DNA from: Zonotrichia leucophrys gambelii
Taxonomy: Eukaryota > Chordata > Aves > Passeriformes > Passerellidae
Reading direction: 5' to 3'
Assembly (NCBI RefSeq): GCF_028769735.1
Contig: NC_088178.1
Span: forward strand, 19,232,357 to 19,296,356
Length of the DNA: 64,000 nucleotides
Part shown: positions 55,801 to 64,000 of the stretch, one piece after another
Layout of the letters: each line of letters starts with the position of its first letter
How positions within the stretch are numbered: the stretch's first letter is position 1
Notes under the pieces: generated by a model
The model's input: only the letters and a program-made list of their open reading frames with translations
What the model was told of the DNA's origin: nothing
Databases searched by the model: none
Made by a program: the position numbers and the translations under genes

Positions 55801-58800
55801 AATAAAGCTATCAGTGCTATACACAGGTTTAGATTAATAATTTCAGCCTTTCAGTCTTGGGTGTCAGGTTTAGGCACTGCTATGTTATTTGCATCCCTTG
55901 GGCTTGTGCTGACTGTCCAAGCAGTTGCAATGTTTCTGCTCAGAGCTGCTTCTACAAGGGGGGCACAGCCCATTCCAGCATTTTCATTCACATTAGTCAG
56001 AAGTCATGTCTCAAACAAGCCAGGCAGCACTCGAGTTGTACAAGTGGTGTCTGCAGAAAAGAAAGATGGTGATGCCCAAACCCCTTCTTCTCATGCATTT
56101 TTGTCTCTGATAGCTCTTTGTACCCTGTTCACACTCTGACTTCCAGTTTGGATAGCTTCAAAAGAGTCGATTCCTTATTAGGACTTACCATCAAAGAACA
56201 GGAATTTCAAAAGAGATGCAGTATTACCTGTGCATGGGTCATAGATGTGAAATTCTGTGACTTTTCTGAGCCATCAAGTCTAGGGAACATATAAGAAGGA
56301 AGAAATACTAGCCGTAGTCCTGCTGCCTGTTATATTAGTGAATGTTTATATTAACCCAGAGAGCCAGGTTTTATGTTACCTAGACTTTTCTGTCCCTTAA
56401 ATGTCTTAACAGCCCATTTCTGCCATGAGCAAACCAGTTAGTGATCACATGTGCTTTTTTCCCCCTTGTATTTTTGTAATACTTGCAGAAGATAAAATGC
56501 ATCTCTGCCCTAAAGCCACTGCAGCTATTCTGTGTAGAAGACCATGGGCTGGGTTTGCACTTGGGGGAGAATGTGCCACCTCCTCATGCTCAGAATTTAT
56601 TTTTCTTTAGCACACATTGACTGTCTCCCTTAAGAGCGAGCATACAAATATAAATAGCAAATAAGATATTTCACCAAATATCTTGACACGTTTTACTGGA
56701 TTTAGATTCACTTTCCACAGTTTCTGTTTCATGCTCACTTTCTTTCATCTAAGAGCAGTCGCAGTGGCAGTATAAAAATAGCTTTTAAATTGAATTTTTC
56801 AAGATCCTCCTCTTCTGCTATCTCTTACTGCTTCCCACTTCTCTTCTGATTTTACAATTCTTTCTACTCTTCTCCCTGAAAATCAAGATCTCCTTATGCT
56901 TTGCATTACCAGCTGTCAGGCATGATGCTGTATATGTTGATATGCCACTGTGTTAGCTTGCTTTGCCACTGTTGGCAGCACTCTGCTGTCATGCTCAATT
57001 GAGACAGAAAGGACTGTTTCTTACTGGAAAATTAATTCATGAAAAACTACCTTTGTTTCTGTAATATAATTGTTTTGAAAGAAATTAAACATACAAAGAA
57101 AACTGAATTACAACAAATTAGTCCTTAATTTTATAAAGGTTTAAGTGTCAAATATGAATGAACTAAACACAGTGAGGCCAACTAATTTAGTGAAATTACA
57201 GCCTCAAATTGCCACATATTATTTCAGCACAAATTCCATCAGCTGAGATGGTTTTGTATTTGGATTTTTTTCCTGACATAACTAGTTCTGAGCAAAAGGG
57301 AATGCATCCCCAGGCATCTGGAAATTATCTCTGGAGGGAATAACCAATTTGCTTGTGTCCCTCTGTGAAAGGGACAGACAAGGTCAGAAGAATTGTATTG
57401 GAGATGATCTTTATCCTGACGTGTTCTCCTCCTCCACCCTGCAAAAGAGGAGGAAGTAGAACATCCTCTTCTGTGCCGACCTGTTTCTCCCCCTAGGCCT
57501 TTCTATCCCTTATGCTTTATGAAGAGGACTGCCTTTTGCAGGTCATCCTGCCAGTCTAGGAGTGCTGGTGGGCTGCTCTTCCTAGGGCTGAAATGAAGGA
57601 GCAGTCTTGCAGCAGGTTTCTTTCTCTTGGGCACAGAGTGCCCTGCTGGGCTTTCTTTGCTCCATGGCACAACTGAGCAAGGTAACCAAGCTGATCTCCT
57701 CAAAGCCTGGTGGGGCTGCGGCTGTGCTGGTGAGCCAGGCTGGCATCCTGTCCTGCAGCCACCTCGGTGTCATTGTCACCGTCACTGTGGCCCCTGGCAC
57801 CAGTGTGGCTCACCCCAGCTGGAGAGTGGCTGTGAGTGGCTCAAGGCTCAGCACCTGCCTGGAGCAGCCAGCTGGGGATGCAGCCCCTGCTTTGGGGGAG
57901 AGAATGCAGCCATTTGTGAGCTGTATCACGGGGTTTGATCTTACTGGCCCTGAGCTGTCTCTGTTCTTACAGAAATTACTCGTTAAAGCACACCCTTTGT
58001 TCCCACTTGCAGGGGATTTTAGGCTTATCTGCAGGAGAGAAGAATCAAAAGTCTTTTGTGGACTTGACAGTTAGTACATCACTAAACACATATACAAAAA
58101 GTCCATGGCATTACAGCAAAAAATTTGAGAAAACAGTCCTGAACTTCTCTTCCAAAACACCTGTGTGTGTGTGTGTGTGTAAACATTTTAGAGTGTGGGT
58201 ATGTAAATGTAGATGTTTATTTAAATACATTAGAATGTCCACCTACCTAATATCTGTTTTATAATTCATTTACATATAAAATATAGTGTAGTTCGAGTGA
58301 CTTGTTTTTTTCAGAAAGTAAATTAGAAAAAAAAAGTAAAATGTCTTTCTTGATGTTGAAAGGCTTCTATCACCTTAATTTCAATTTAAATCTAATTACT
58401 TCAAAATGAATGTTTTTACTACTCTCCCCTTCCTCTTTTTTTTTTTTTAGTTAAGCTTCCTAAAGCTTAAAATTATCATGATAGTTTATCTTTTTTAATC
58501 CTTTGTAATTTGAAGGAAAGTCTTTTTTTCTTGCAGTTGACAAGGAGTGTGTTTGACAATGCAAGGGAATGCTGATTTCATGTACAAAGAGAAACTGCCA
58601 AATGTACAAGGTCCTTGACACAACAGACAGACAAGCTTTTTTTTTTTGTTTTTCATTTCTGCTAAAATTCATTTATAGTAATTTTTGCTGTTACTTTCAG
58701 CTTAAAGTCTTTAATTTTGGGAATTGAGAAACTCTTTTTTTTTAATTTTTAAATTCCCCCAGATTTGCAGTGTCCCTGTAAAAACTTAGAGATAAGCATT

Positions 58801-60610
58801 CAAGGTATTGATGAATATTGTGTTGTGTGTACAGTTGTTTCATATCTAGAACTATGACTAAAAAATAGGCTTTGGTAGCTGGTATCCATAAATCAAGGTG
58901 TTGTGTCAGCTAAGAGGCTCCCAGCAGAACAGAAGTAATTTCCAGTTCACACTGACTGTGATGTGTTTGCCAATCAGGACCAATGACAGAAAGTAGGGAG
59001 GAACTGAGTGGAAAGATTCCTTCTACACTCTGTGGTGGAGTTTCTGAGCCCCCTCTAAGCTCTGGTGGTTGCACTGGACTACAACAGCAGTGTATTTCAT
59101 GTTAAAAGTATGAATTCATCATTGTCATAGTAATCCCAAAACTCTAAAGACCGTATCAGTAAATGAGCTCTATCTGTGGACCAGCTCCAGCAGTTCAGAG
59201 CCTGCTTATTTAATTTGTCTTAAGCACATTAAATGGTTCTGGGCAGGCTGTCACTATGATCTTTGAAATATTGCTGTGTTTCTTTTGTTCTCTGCTTTTA
59301 AATTTCTTATACAGTAAGGCTTTCATACTCTGTTCATTACAAATTTCTGGATATTCAGACTCCTATTTGAGCTTAAAGCCTTTCAAACCACAGCAGAAAT
59401 TCAGTAGTGGGAAAGGAGAGAGATGTGCATTTTGTCCTCTTTTTCCACAGCCTGATGACTCCCAGTGCAGACATTAAACCTGAAGTTTCTGACTCTTAAC
59501 TGGCAGCTGGTCTGCAGGTCAATTAACCCAGCAAGTATGGATCCTTTTTGACTAGAATAGGTATAAGGTTTGAGCCTGAAAAATAATGTCTTGGCCAGAG
59601 TTTTTGTCTGAAAATAATTCTACATCAGCTTAGATAAGGGCCTTGTTTTTGTCAGGATCTTTTTTCCCTTCACTTCTTGTCAAAGTGCTCAAATTCCAAT
59701 ATTCAGAAGTCTTCAGAAAAATAGAGGAATGGCTGATGAAAAACTTGAGTGATACTTTGAAAATGTAACACATGCTGTGCAGCTCCAGTAGATGAAAGAA
59801 GCGTGGTTGAAGGGTTTAAAACATGCTTTCATATTAATCTACTATCATGTAAATATTCTTTTAAGACACTGCTTATGGATTCCAATTCTTCAGCTGCCAC
59901 CATAGCTTATTCAAAGTTTAAAGGGTTATGATATATATTCTTTGTGAAGTATTCGCTCTATTTTTTTTTTCCCACACTAGCTTTTTGGCTTTTTGATAAC
60001 CAGGACTACACACTACTGTACTGGCAAATGCATGAATATTTGTGGTGTTCAACTTCTACCACATCTAAACACTGCTGTGCACTTGCAGCAAAAATGGGAA
60101 ATGGTGAATAATCCCTCCTGCCTTTTGAGATGGTCATATTTGAATTATGTTGGCAGGATTGAGTGAAAAAGCTTGTATTGTTAACAGTGCTGAATCTGCT
60201 CTGTAAATGCATAGGACTTTTTTCCATGGGGATTTCAATCCAGCTTTCACCAGTCCTTGTTCACCTAAAACGAAATGTAAAGGTTTTCTTAGGTTTCTGC
60301 TGCTAAATTTGTGCTTTATGTCAGGGAAAAAAATGCACAATGTTATGTACATTTCTGTTTACTATAAATTTGTTCTTTCACTCAACTTCATAAGAAATAC
60401 ATTCCATTATTGTCACAAAATACACTTTTTCTTCATCCTTAAGCAAATCAGTGTCCTGAAACACTTAATTTCTTTAATTTAATTTGGTAAACATTGTACT
60501 AACTTTGACACACATGAACTTTCTTTCTTCCTAGGTTTCCAGAGGAGGAGTTGGCAACAGAGCCACTAAAATATGCTGAACAACTTCCTGTAGCTCAGAT
60601 AATACACCAG
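16486..60610 (+). CDS. PIGK: PIGK, GPI-anchor transamidase catalytic subunit (exons 1-10 of 11, 3' partial)
   Basis: PIGK is the cysteine protease-like (C13/legumain family) subunit of the ER GPI transamidase, which cleaves the C-terminal GPI signal of precursor proteins and joins the new end to the GPI lipid; partners are PIGT, PIGS, GPAA1 and PIGU. Ten exons join in phase: 16486-16581, 18043-18096, 20123-20214, 22260-22395, 23628-23739, 24086-24182, 24526-24643, 25418-25528, 33281-33453, 60535-60610 (1065 nt, 355 codons). Order: signal peptide, luminal catalytic domain, juxtamembrane region. In this numbering the catalytic pair is His165 (24088-24090) and Cys207 (24557-24559), matching human His164/Cys206. 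Cys93 (22294-22296) matches the human Cys92 that forms a disulfide with PIGT. All introns are GT-AG. The human protein is 395 residues; the missing part, about 38-40 residues with the membrane segment, must lie beyond 64000. Confidence 0.98.
16582..18042 (+). other. PIGK: PIGK intron 1
   Basis: The first 530 bp is the tail of the CpG island; the rest is AT-rich. I see no additional exon or recognised repeat. Confidence 0.8.
18043..18096 (+). CDS. PIGK: PIGK exon 2
   Basis: Eighteen codons, beginning DQAEQFF and ending NNWAVL, between a T-rich acceptor (TTTCAG) and the donor GTAAGC. Phase 0 at both ends. The block is nearly invariant in vertebrate PIGK and starts the mature luminal domain. 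Confidence 0.97.
18097..22259 (+). other. PIGK: PIGK introns 2 and 3 (with exon 3 between)
   Basis: Intron 2 (18097-20122) and intron 3 (20215-22259) are unique-looking AT-rich DNA. No recognisable repeat, RNA gene or extra exon was seen. Confidence 0.75.
20123..20214 (+). CDS. PIGK: PIGK exon 3
   Basis: Ninety-two bases starting [12 protein letters not shown] and ending GIPD plus two bases of a Ser codon, after acceptor TTTCAAG and before donor GTGAGG. It covers the first strand and helix of the caspase-like fold. Confidence 0.97.
22260..22395 (+). CDS. PIGK: PIGK exon 4 (PIGT-linking cysteine)
   Basis: One hundred thirty-six bases completing Ser81 and running through [17 protein letters not shown] to VDYRSYE, donor GTAACT. 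It contains the Cys codon at 22294-22296, equivalent to human Cys92, which is disulfide-bonded to PIGT. The exon ends in phase 0. Confidence 0.97.
23628..23739 (+). CDS. PIGK: PIGK exon 5
   Basis: One hundred twelve bases starting [13 protein letters not shown] and ending ILIYMT plus the first base of Gly164. Acceptor TTCATAG, donor GTAATT. It holds the strand leading to the catalytic His and the [11 protein letters not shown] loop. Confidence 0.97.
24086..24182 (+). CDS. PIGK: PIGK exon 6 (catalytic His)
   Basis: Ninety-seven bases completing the GHGGNGF motif; the catalytic His165 codon is at 24088-24090. The exon continues to FEQMWQKR and two bases of the next Arg codon. Introns 5 and 6 on either side are only about 345 bp. 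Confidence 0.97.
24526..24643 (+). CDS. PIGK: PIGK exon 7 (catalytic Cys)
   Basis: One hundred eighteen bases encoding [16 protein letters not shown] to GEDSLS; the nucleophile Cys207 is TGT at 24557-24559 in the family motif IDTCQ. Acceptor TTTCAG, donor GTAAGT. Ends in phase 0. Confidence 0.98.
25174..25228. repeat. TA-rich microsatellite
   Basis: Imperfect (TA)n with interspersed TTTA, about 55 bp, in PIGK intron 7. Such tracts are length-variable and can be unstable. Confidence 0.9.
25418..25528 (+). CDS. PIGK: PIGK exon 8
   Basis: Thirty-seven codons from [15 protein letters not shown] to NMNDL, acceptor TTTAAAG and donor GTAAGT, phase 0. It is followed by the intron that holds the retrovirus. 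Compared with human, small changes include LGIG where human has PAIG. Confidence 0.97.
27005..27122 (+). repeat. CR1 LINE 3' end, plus orientation
   Basis: The sequence matches the CR1 3' end in its forward direction: AAGGCCAGGTTGGATGGGAC near 27012, GGTCTAGTGGGAGGTGTCCC near 27041, then GATCTTTAAGGTCTCTTGCA near 27082 and CCCAGACCATTGTGTGAT before the end. It is truncated at its 5' side and has lost the clean terminal octamer repeats. Confidence 0.85.
29240..29245. repeat. Target-site duplication, left (GTACAT)
   Basis: GTACAT directly abuts the left LTR and is repeated at 32517-32522 directly after the right LTR. Both copies are identical, supporting a single integration without later LTR-LTR rearrangement. 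Confidence 0.93.
29246..29836 (-). repeat. 3' LTR of the ERV (left copy)
   Basis: 591 bp, about 99% identical to the right copy by eye. It has TATAAAG (complement of 29461-29467) and AATAAA (complement of 29359-29364). Relative to the right LTR it lacks 21 bp between two CGAG/CGGAG motifs, as expected from slippage between short direct repeats. Its AATAAA would serve as the element's polyadenylation signal. Confidence 0.93.
29837..29848 (-). other. ERV polypurine tract
   Basis: On the minus strand AGAAGGGGGAGA lies immediately before the TGTCGG start of the 3' LTR. This is the standard plus-strand DNA primer position in retroviruses and independently sets the element's direction. Confidence 0.9.
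29966..30055 (-). repeat. 45-bp tandem duplication in the env remnant
   Basis: Two copies of a 45-bp unit beginning CCCTTAAAATTC on the plus strand (29966 and 30011) differ at only a few bases. The period is a multiple of three. Confidence 0.9.
30129..30222 (-). repeat. 53-bp imperfect tandem repeat inside the ERV
   Basis: TTCAAGACC...CCCCCCAGAGTCTTTC occurs at about 30128-30164 and again at 30181-30218, with small indels. It lies in an interior stretch with no recognised protein. Confidence 0.85.
30223..31235 (-). other. ERV interior/leader, GC-rich, no recognised gene
   Basis: From about 30440 to 31120 this stretch is GC- and CpG-rich, unlike the surrounding intron. Minus-strand open frames (31123-30803, 106 codons, Glu/Gly/Ser/Ala-rich; 30878-30549, 109 codons, Arg/Gly-rich; 30362-30168, 64 codons, basic) have no motif that I can tie to gag, pro, pol or an accessory protein. 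They may be vestiges of gag or merely compositional. The plus strand is also open for 370 codons here, which argues for composition. Confidence 0.5.
31236..31460 (-). repeat. About 101-bp tandem repeat in the ERV leader (2.2 copies)
   Basis: Units start at 31236, 31338 and 31438 with GGCCTTTTAAGGCC, a near-palindrome (arms GGCCTT/AAGGCC around TT). Each full unit continues with GGAGTCTTGCTCC, a run of nine C bases, and GGACGTCTGCTGCGTCT. The first two units are almost identical; the third is cut off and followed by a T run. Confidence 0.9.
31461..31798 (-). other. ERV 5' leader between PBS region and tandem repeats
   Basis: Low-complexity T-rich and mixed sequence in element sense just downstream of the PBS, where retroviruses carry packaging signals and the major splice donor. 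No coding content is recognised and no specific signal can be assigned by eye. Confidence 0.45.
31799..31918 (-). repeat. 60-bp tandem duplication of the PBS/LTR border
   Basis: Two units with a 60-bp period (31801-31860 and 31861-31920 aligned) both read CCGAAAGGTTGTGGTG, then a PBS-like stretch, two A/G bases and TGTCCGG(G)TTTATCTC. The outer unit contains the true PBS and LTR edge. The inner unit has an LTR-edge fragment (from 31844) preceded by a second PBS-like sequence ending at 31841. On the minus strand this inner site reads TGGCTTCCACTGGGTGAGCT, which resembles the tRNA-Asn complement over a longer distal stretch. Confidence 0.85.
31883..31900 (-). other. ERV primer-binding site, tRNA-Asn type
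   Basis: On the minus strand, two bases after the LTR end, the sequence is TGGCGTCCCTGGACGGAC. Its first 12 bases match the complement of the 3' end of vertebrate tRNA-Asn(GUU) as I recall it (acceptor end CCAGGGACG plus CCA); the next six match at three positions. It does not fit Lys, Trp, Pro or His primers. This site would prime minus-strand DNA synthesis. Confidence 0.75.
31903..32516 (-). repeat. 5' LTR of the ERV (right copy)
   Basis: 614 bp. In element orientation it starts at 32516 (TGTCGGATC) and ends at 31903. It contains a TATA-like TATAAAG (complement of 32120-32126) and an AATAAA signal (complement of 32017-32022), so U3 is roughly 32516-32100 and R/U5 the remainder. It has 21 bp (about 32460-32480) that the other LTR lacks. 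Confidence 0.93.
32517..32522. repeat. Target-site duplication, right (GTACAT)
   Basis: Perfect partner of the copy at 29240-29245. Confidence 0.93.
33281..33453 (+). CDS. PIGK: PIGK exon 9
   Basis: One hundred seventy-three bases starting [20 protein letters not shown] and including [15 protein letters not shown], which match vertebrate PIGK closely. The last 15 or so codons ([14 protein letters not shown]) are divergent from mammals, as is usual in this juxtamembrane stretch. Donor GTAAGT at 33454 splits a Lys codon (AA|G). Confidence 0.97.
37440..37620. promoter_or_regulatory. Small intronic GC/CpG island
   Basis: About 180 bp of very GC-rich, CpG-dense sequence stands alone in an AT-rich intron. 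It contains CCGGCAGGTGGCGCC (37552-37566), close to the core of a CTCF site. It might be an alternative promoter, an insulator or GC-biased repeat DNA; the sequence does not decide. Confidence 0.4.
37600..37792. repeat. Hexamer-based minisatellite
   Basis: About 190 bp built from variants of six-base words such as GGGACC, GTAACC, GGGACA and GTGACC. Longer higher-order blocks recur (GGGATAGTGACTGTAACC and its variants). Because the unit is a multiple of three, open frames with repeating peptides (Arg-Asp-Arg-Asp, Thr-Val-Thr-Val) appear on both strands and are not genes. Confidence 0.9.
49863..49890. repeat. (AC)14 microsatellite
   Basis: Perfect dinucleotide run followed by ATATATA, in PIGK intron 9. 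Confidence 0.97.
52280..52850 (+). repeat. CR1 LINE remnant, plus orientation
   Basis: The plus strand shows CR1 phrases in forward order: GGAAGGACCTGGAGGTGCTG near 52303, GAGAGGTTCAGGTTGTGCAT near 52670, GAGGAGAAATGTTTGC near 52690, GTTGAACTGGATGGTCTCTG near 52795, then CTGTAATTCTGTGTGG at the end. It is interrupted and diverged, with no intact reading frame. Confidence 0.75.
58162..58180. repeat. (GT)n microsatellite
   Basis: About nine perfect GT units in PIGK intron 9. Confidence 0.95.
60535..60610 (+). CDS. PIGK: PIGK exon 10
   Basis: Seventy-six bases after a pyrimidine-rich acceptor (TTCTTCCTAG), reading (K)[18 protein letters not shown] and then VAQIIHQ, with donor GTAAGT. The [17 protein letters not shown] portion is identical to human PIGK as I recall it; the first residues vary. 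The exon ends in phase 0, so the terminal exon should start with the Lys-Pro-Lys stretch before the membrane anchor. That exon is not in 60611-64000. Confidence 0.97.
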
Positions 60611-63600
60611 GTAAGTCTTTCTATTTTAAAAATTCCTTTGAAAATAAAGAACATCTGTAATACTTAAACTGCTTTTCTAGGTCACACAGAAATAATGTCC
60701 TCATGCTGGAAGTATGTATAAACAAGATACTCTTGTTCAGATGACAACTATTAAATTATAAAATCTCATTCTGAACATGGCAACGAAGAGATGCTTGCTG
60801 TATGACATGGTTAACACTTCAGAGCTACTTGTTAAAGTTGTTGTGTGTCTGCTGATAGAAAAGAAAAAAAATCCATTAATTTCTCTAAATTTGCATCTTG
60901 ACCTAAATCGTATTTCCCTTCCTGAAAAAGCAGCCAAAGTTTGGAGTCATTATCGTGGAATAATTGTCATGATGAGTTGAGCAGGGAAGACAATCTTTCC
61001 TCCTAACACAATTCTGAATTAGCACCATTTTATTTCTAACTATAGCAGTATCATCATACTTTCTGCTTCGAACAGGGTTTTTTTATTTTGCACAATTTAA
61101 AAAAAAGGTTTCTATTTTTCCTAGACTATGCCTTCTAACTTTGTCTTTATTTAAATGCAGTACTGTGGTATTGATTTAAGTAAACAAATGAGGGATGATG
61201 TGGACATACAAGCTGGAATTAAAGTTTTTATTGTAACATGTCTCCCCCAACTCATGGCAAGGAGGAAGAAGAGATCTTTTCTGTGCAGAAGATTCTATAT
61301 TCCCTTCTTGCTCTTTCCTCAGTGTTCATGGCCTGGTTTTCCATCCATCCTGCTGGGTAGGTCAGGTACCCAGTCTGCATTCAGGTGTGTCCTCATTCTT
61401 TGCTGTCAGCCACAGAGGGCTCTGCCTGTTGTGTGGAAAAGCTTATGGCCAAACAGCACACATAAAACTTGTGTCAGACATGACTGGGGAGATTTAGCAT
61501 TCCCCTTCTTGGGGATGACTTAAAGGAAGGGTAAATGACCTCTTCTGTTGCAGTTATTTTGATTTTTTTCAGAATAAAATAAATAATTGTTAAACTTATA
61601 AAACTATAACATTATAGATGGGAGTCCTGCTTCAGGGATAAGTAATTACAGTTTTCTTAAGTCAGGGCTAAACAGGTCACATTACTGTTTTCCTAATGGT
61701 ATCTTGGCCCTATGGAATCTTCCAGGTAATCAAGTATGCTCTGAAAAATTGACTTGAAATTTGGGGAAGATGATGGCAGTTTATGTTGGGAGACAAAATG
61801 GTGCAGTCCCTTCACTGCCTTGAGATAAGGAAAATTTCCAGACTGAAAACTGGGACTTGGTACTGGTCAGAGTAGCACTAAGCCAGAGAGGCAATGTTAG
61901 ATAAAGCTGTGGTTTCAGACTGAGCTCTTTTTAAATGCTTCAAGATCAACAGGAGCAAATAAAAGTCCACTAAGTCCCTTAACAGAATTTTGTAAACAAC
62001 TTTTTGTGTATTAATTATTATCGTAGATCTTCCCAAATACCTTTGTCAATAAGTGTTTTAAAGCATTGAGTTCATGCTGCAGGCAGTGCTGGTTTTACCT
62101 TAAAGGAAACATAAGCTTTATTTTAAAACCTTAAAGTGTACAAGCCTTTCCTGCAAGTTGTAAGCACAAGGGATTTTAAAACTTTTGGCTGAAATCTGCA
62201 CCTTCGGGAAGAATTTCTGATGTGTTCAGAACATGGAAGATTGGAAATCAGGACCAGTTTGTATGTCAGGAACTCCCTGGTGTTGTCAGAGCTTCAAATG
62301 ACCCAACAGCCTGCAAATGTCACATTTAAAATTCTGTCTTCATGCCTGACTCTCAGCATAAATGAATTAAACAGCAGAGCAGGCAGCCAGTCAATATGTT
62401 CTTAACAGTGAGAGTGAGCAATGAAACAGTTTGGGGGTTGTTTGGAATCAGTAAATAGAAAGTGCATGGAATGGCTCACCTAGAGGAAAAGCTCAAATAG
62501 GAAACAGAATTAACCTTTAAAATGGTCGAGCAGACCAAATGTCATAGCAATATTTTTACAGCATTAGGTGGGTAATAACCACAGAGTGTTCATTTGGCCA
62601 GTGTGTGTCACACTGCAGTAGAGTATTGTGCTGTGCAAAGGCAAAAAGCTGGGTTCATGTGCTCTTATCTGTTTGCTGAACTTGCCTGTAGTACAGAGCT
62701 GGGGTCTGCACAAGGCAGCAGAGCAGACCCAGCAGAACTGTGAATGTCTTGGGTGCAGAGGAGGCAGATAAGGGAGCATTGTTCAGCTGTGGGGACAGAG
62801 TTTGGCACCGTGCCCTGGTGTGTGTGAGGCTGATGCCCCGCTGAGCTGCCACCAGCTGAGCGTCACTGCACCAGCATCGTGCTGAATTAGCTCTGCTGAG
62901 AACCCCTGGCACCCTTCTGCTGAGGGACCTGGCACCTTGTGCAGGGGCCTTGTTTATATAAAAAGGATTTTTTTGCTCTAAGAATAAAGAAGGAAATTAT
63001 AAGAAACTAAAAAAGTGACAAGAGTAAAAACAGTGAATAGTATTTGTGGTGTTATGATGCTGTATCCGCATGGATACATACATACTCTAGACATACATAA
63101 CAGCATCAGTGCTGTGTACTTATAGCATAAATATACATTAAAATTTCACAGTGGTGGACAGGTATCCTAAATTAGTATAATGTATAAAGTACATTTTAAT
63201 TATACTTTTTAGCCAGCATAGCCAACTTTTTAGCCAACTACTACTATCCAGCTTTAAAATTGGATAAATTTATTCTCCTAAGCAGTACTAAAATAATCCG
63301 TGTGCTTTTAACTGAAATAAAAAGCCTCTAGTGCTTGGTAAAGGAATGCAGTCATTAATATAAACTTGTAAAAGTAGAACTGTCAGAGTAATGCCCACAT
63401 GAGACAGCCTTTTTAATGAGATTCCCTCTGTACAGCCATGCATACAATGCTGCTACTTACAATAAGTTTATGCTACTTAGAGTAAGGCCAAAGAAAAAAA
63501 AAACCAAACCAAAACCCAAACTAAAAAGAGGAGAAAAAGAAGATTATTTTAATTCTACATTTGTCTTTAGTCAAAACAGGTCTGGTGGAAGAACAGGGCA

Positions 63601-64000
63601 AACTGCATTTGAGAAGATTCTTTCCATTTATCATAAATTATATTCATTGCTGGCCTTGCAGTTCAGCAAATCATTTTAATAAAAGTACCTAACTTCAGTG
63701 CCAGTGCTTGTGCTTGGAATGTCACTGTGTGTTAACATACTTGGCCTAATCAGGATTTAGGATATTGAAGAGACTTAAATTGTTATAGGTGTCTTACTGA
63801 TGGAAAAATGTTTTATTGATGAAAGGCACATTTCAGCAGATAAACACTAGATATCCTGATGGTGTTATAATTGAAAACAAAATGAAACAGCAAATTCAGA
63901 CCACAATCAACTTGCATACTTATTTTAGTTCATTTCAAACCATTAAGCAGATAAATGAACATGCTGTTAAACCAGGATGATATTTCAGGAAAGTGACTTG
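60611..64000 (+). other. PIGK: PIGK intron 10 (5' part)
   Basis: AT-rich DNA after the exon 10 donor up to the window edge. I looked for the terminal exon (membrane anchor and short tail) and did not find it. A short A-rich low-complexity patch lies at about 63491-63540. No other recognised feature. Confidence 0.75.

Larger units (their letters stand above)
33454..60534 (+). other. PIGK: PIGK intron 9 (27 kb)
   Basis: Most of this intron is AT-rich DNA with no recognised gene. Features inside are a GC island and minisatellite at about 37440-37795, an (AC)n tract at 49863-49890, a CR1 remnant at about 52280-52850 and a (GT)n tract near 58162-58180. A short TGCTGCAGGCAGTGGG repeat lies at about 48528-48562. 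Open frames up to about 165 codons occur (for example 55642-56139 and 57607-58074, both plus strand) but match no family I know. Confidence 0.7.

Noticed and set aside
1..64000. CRISPR arrays, tRNA or rRNA genes and bacterial-type operons
   Set aside because: I looked for regularly spaced repeats and conserved tRNA arms and saw none. The only tRNA-like match is the retroviral primer-binding site. The window is eukaryotic.

Overview
The window is vertebrate nuclear DNA, almost certainly from a bird. It holds GT-AG spliced exons of two conserved genes, long AT-rich introns, two promoter CpG islands, few repeats, CR1-type LINE remnants in both orientations and one young class II endogenous retrovirus. 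No prokaryotic gene organisation is present.

Layout. (1) The left edge carries the first coding exon of AK5 (adenylate kinase 5) on the minus strand at 543-602, inside a CpG island at about 205-1030. The rest of AK5 lies off the left edge. (2) About 15 kb of AT-rich intergenic DNA follows, with old CR1 fragments near 1130-1670 and 2285-2470. (3) A second CpG island (about 16130-17110) is the promoter and first exon of PIGK, the catalytic subunit of the GPI transamidase. Ten PIGK exons are on the plus strand between 16486 and 60610. All have canonical splice sites and compatible phases and give 355 codons. The catalytic His (24088-24090) and Cys (24557-24559) are intact. The last exon, expected to encode the C-terminal membrane anchor, lies beyond 64000. 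AK5 and PIGK are therefore divergent neighbours, the same arrangement as in human.

PIGK intron 8 contains a complete but internally deleted endogenous retrovirus (29246-32516) on the minus strand. It has two LTRs of about 600 bp differing at only about 1% of sites by my reading, a 6-bp target duplication (GTACAT), a polypurine tract, and a primer-binding site that best fits tRNA-Asn. The PBS/LTR border is present twice in tandem, 60 bp apart. Only about 2.07 kb of interior remains: a fragment of envelope transmembrane sequence and a GC-rich leader with tandem repeats. No gag, protease or pol was recognised. It looks like a non-autonomous element that used helper proteins.

PIGK intron 9 is 27 kb and has no recognised gene. 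It contains a small GC-rich island followed by a hexamer-based minisatellite (about 37440-37795), a CR1 remnant (about 52280-52850) and microsatellites. The main points for follow-up are the duplicated tRNA-Asn PBS, the leader repeats of the retrovirus and the intronic GC island/minisatellite. No wholly new gene system could be supported.
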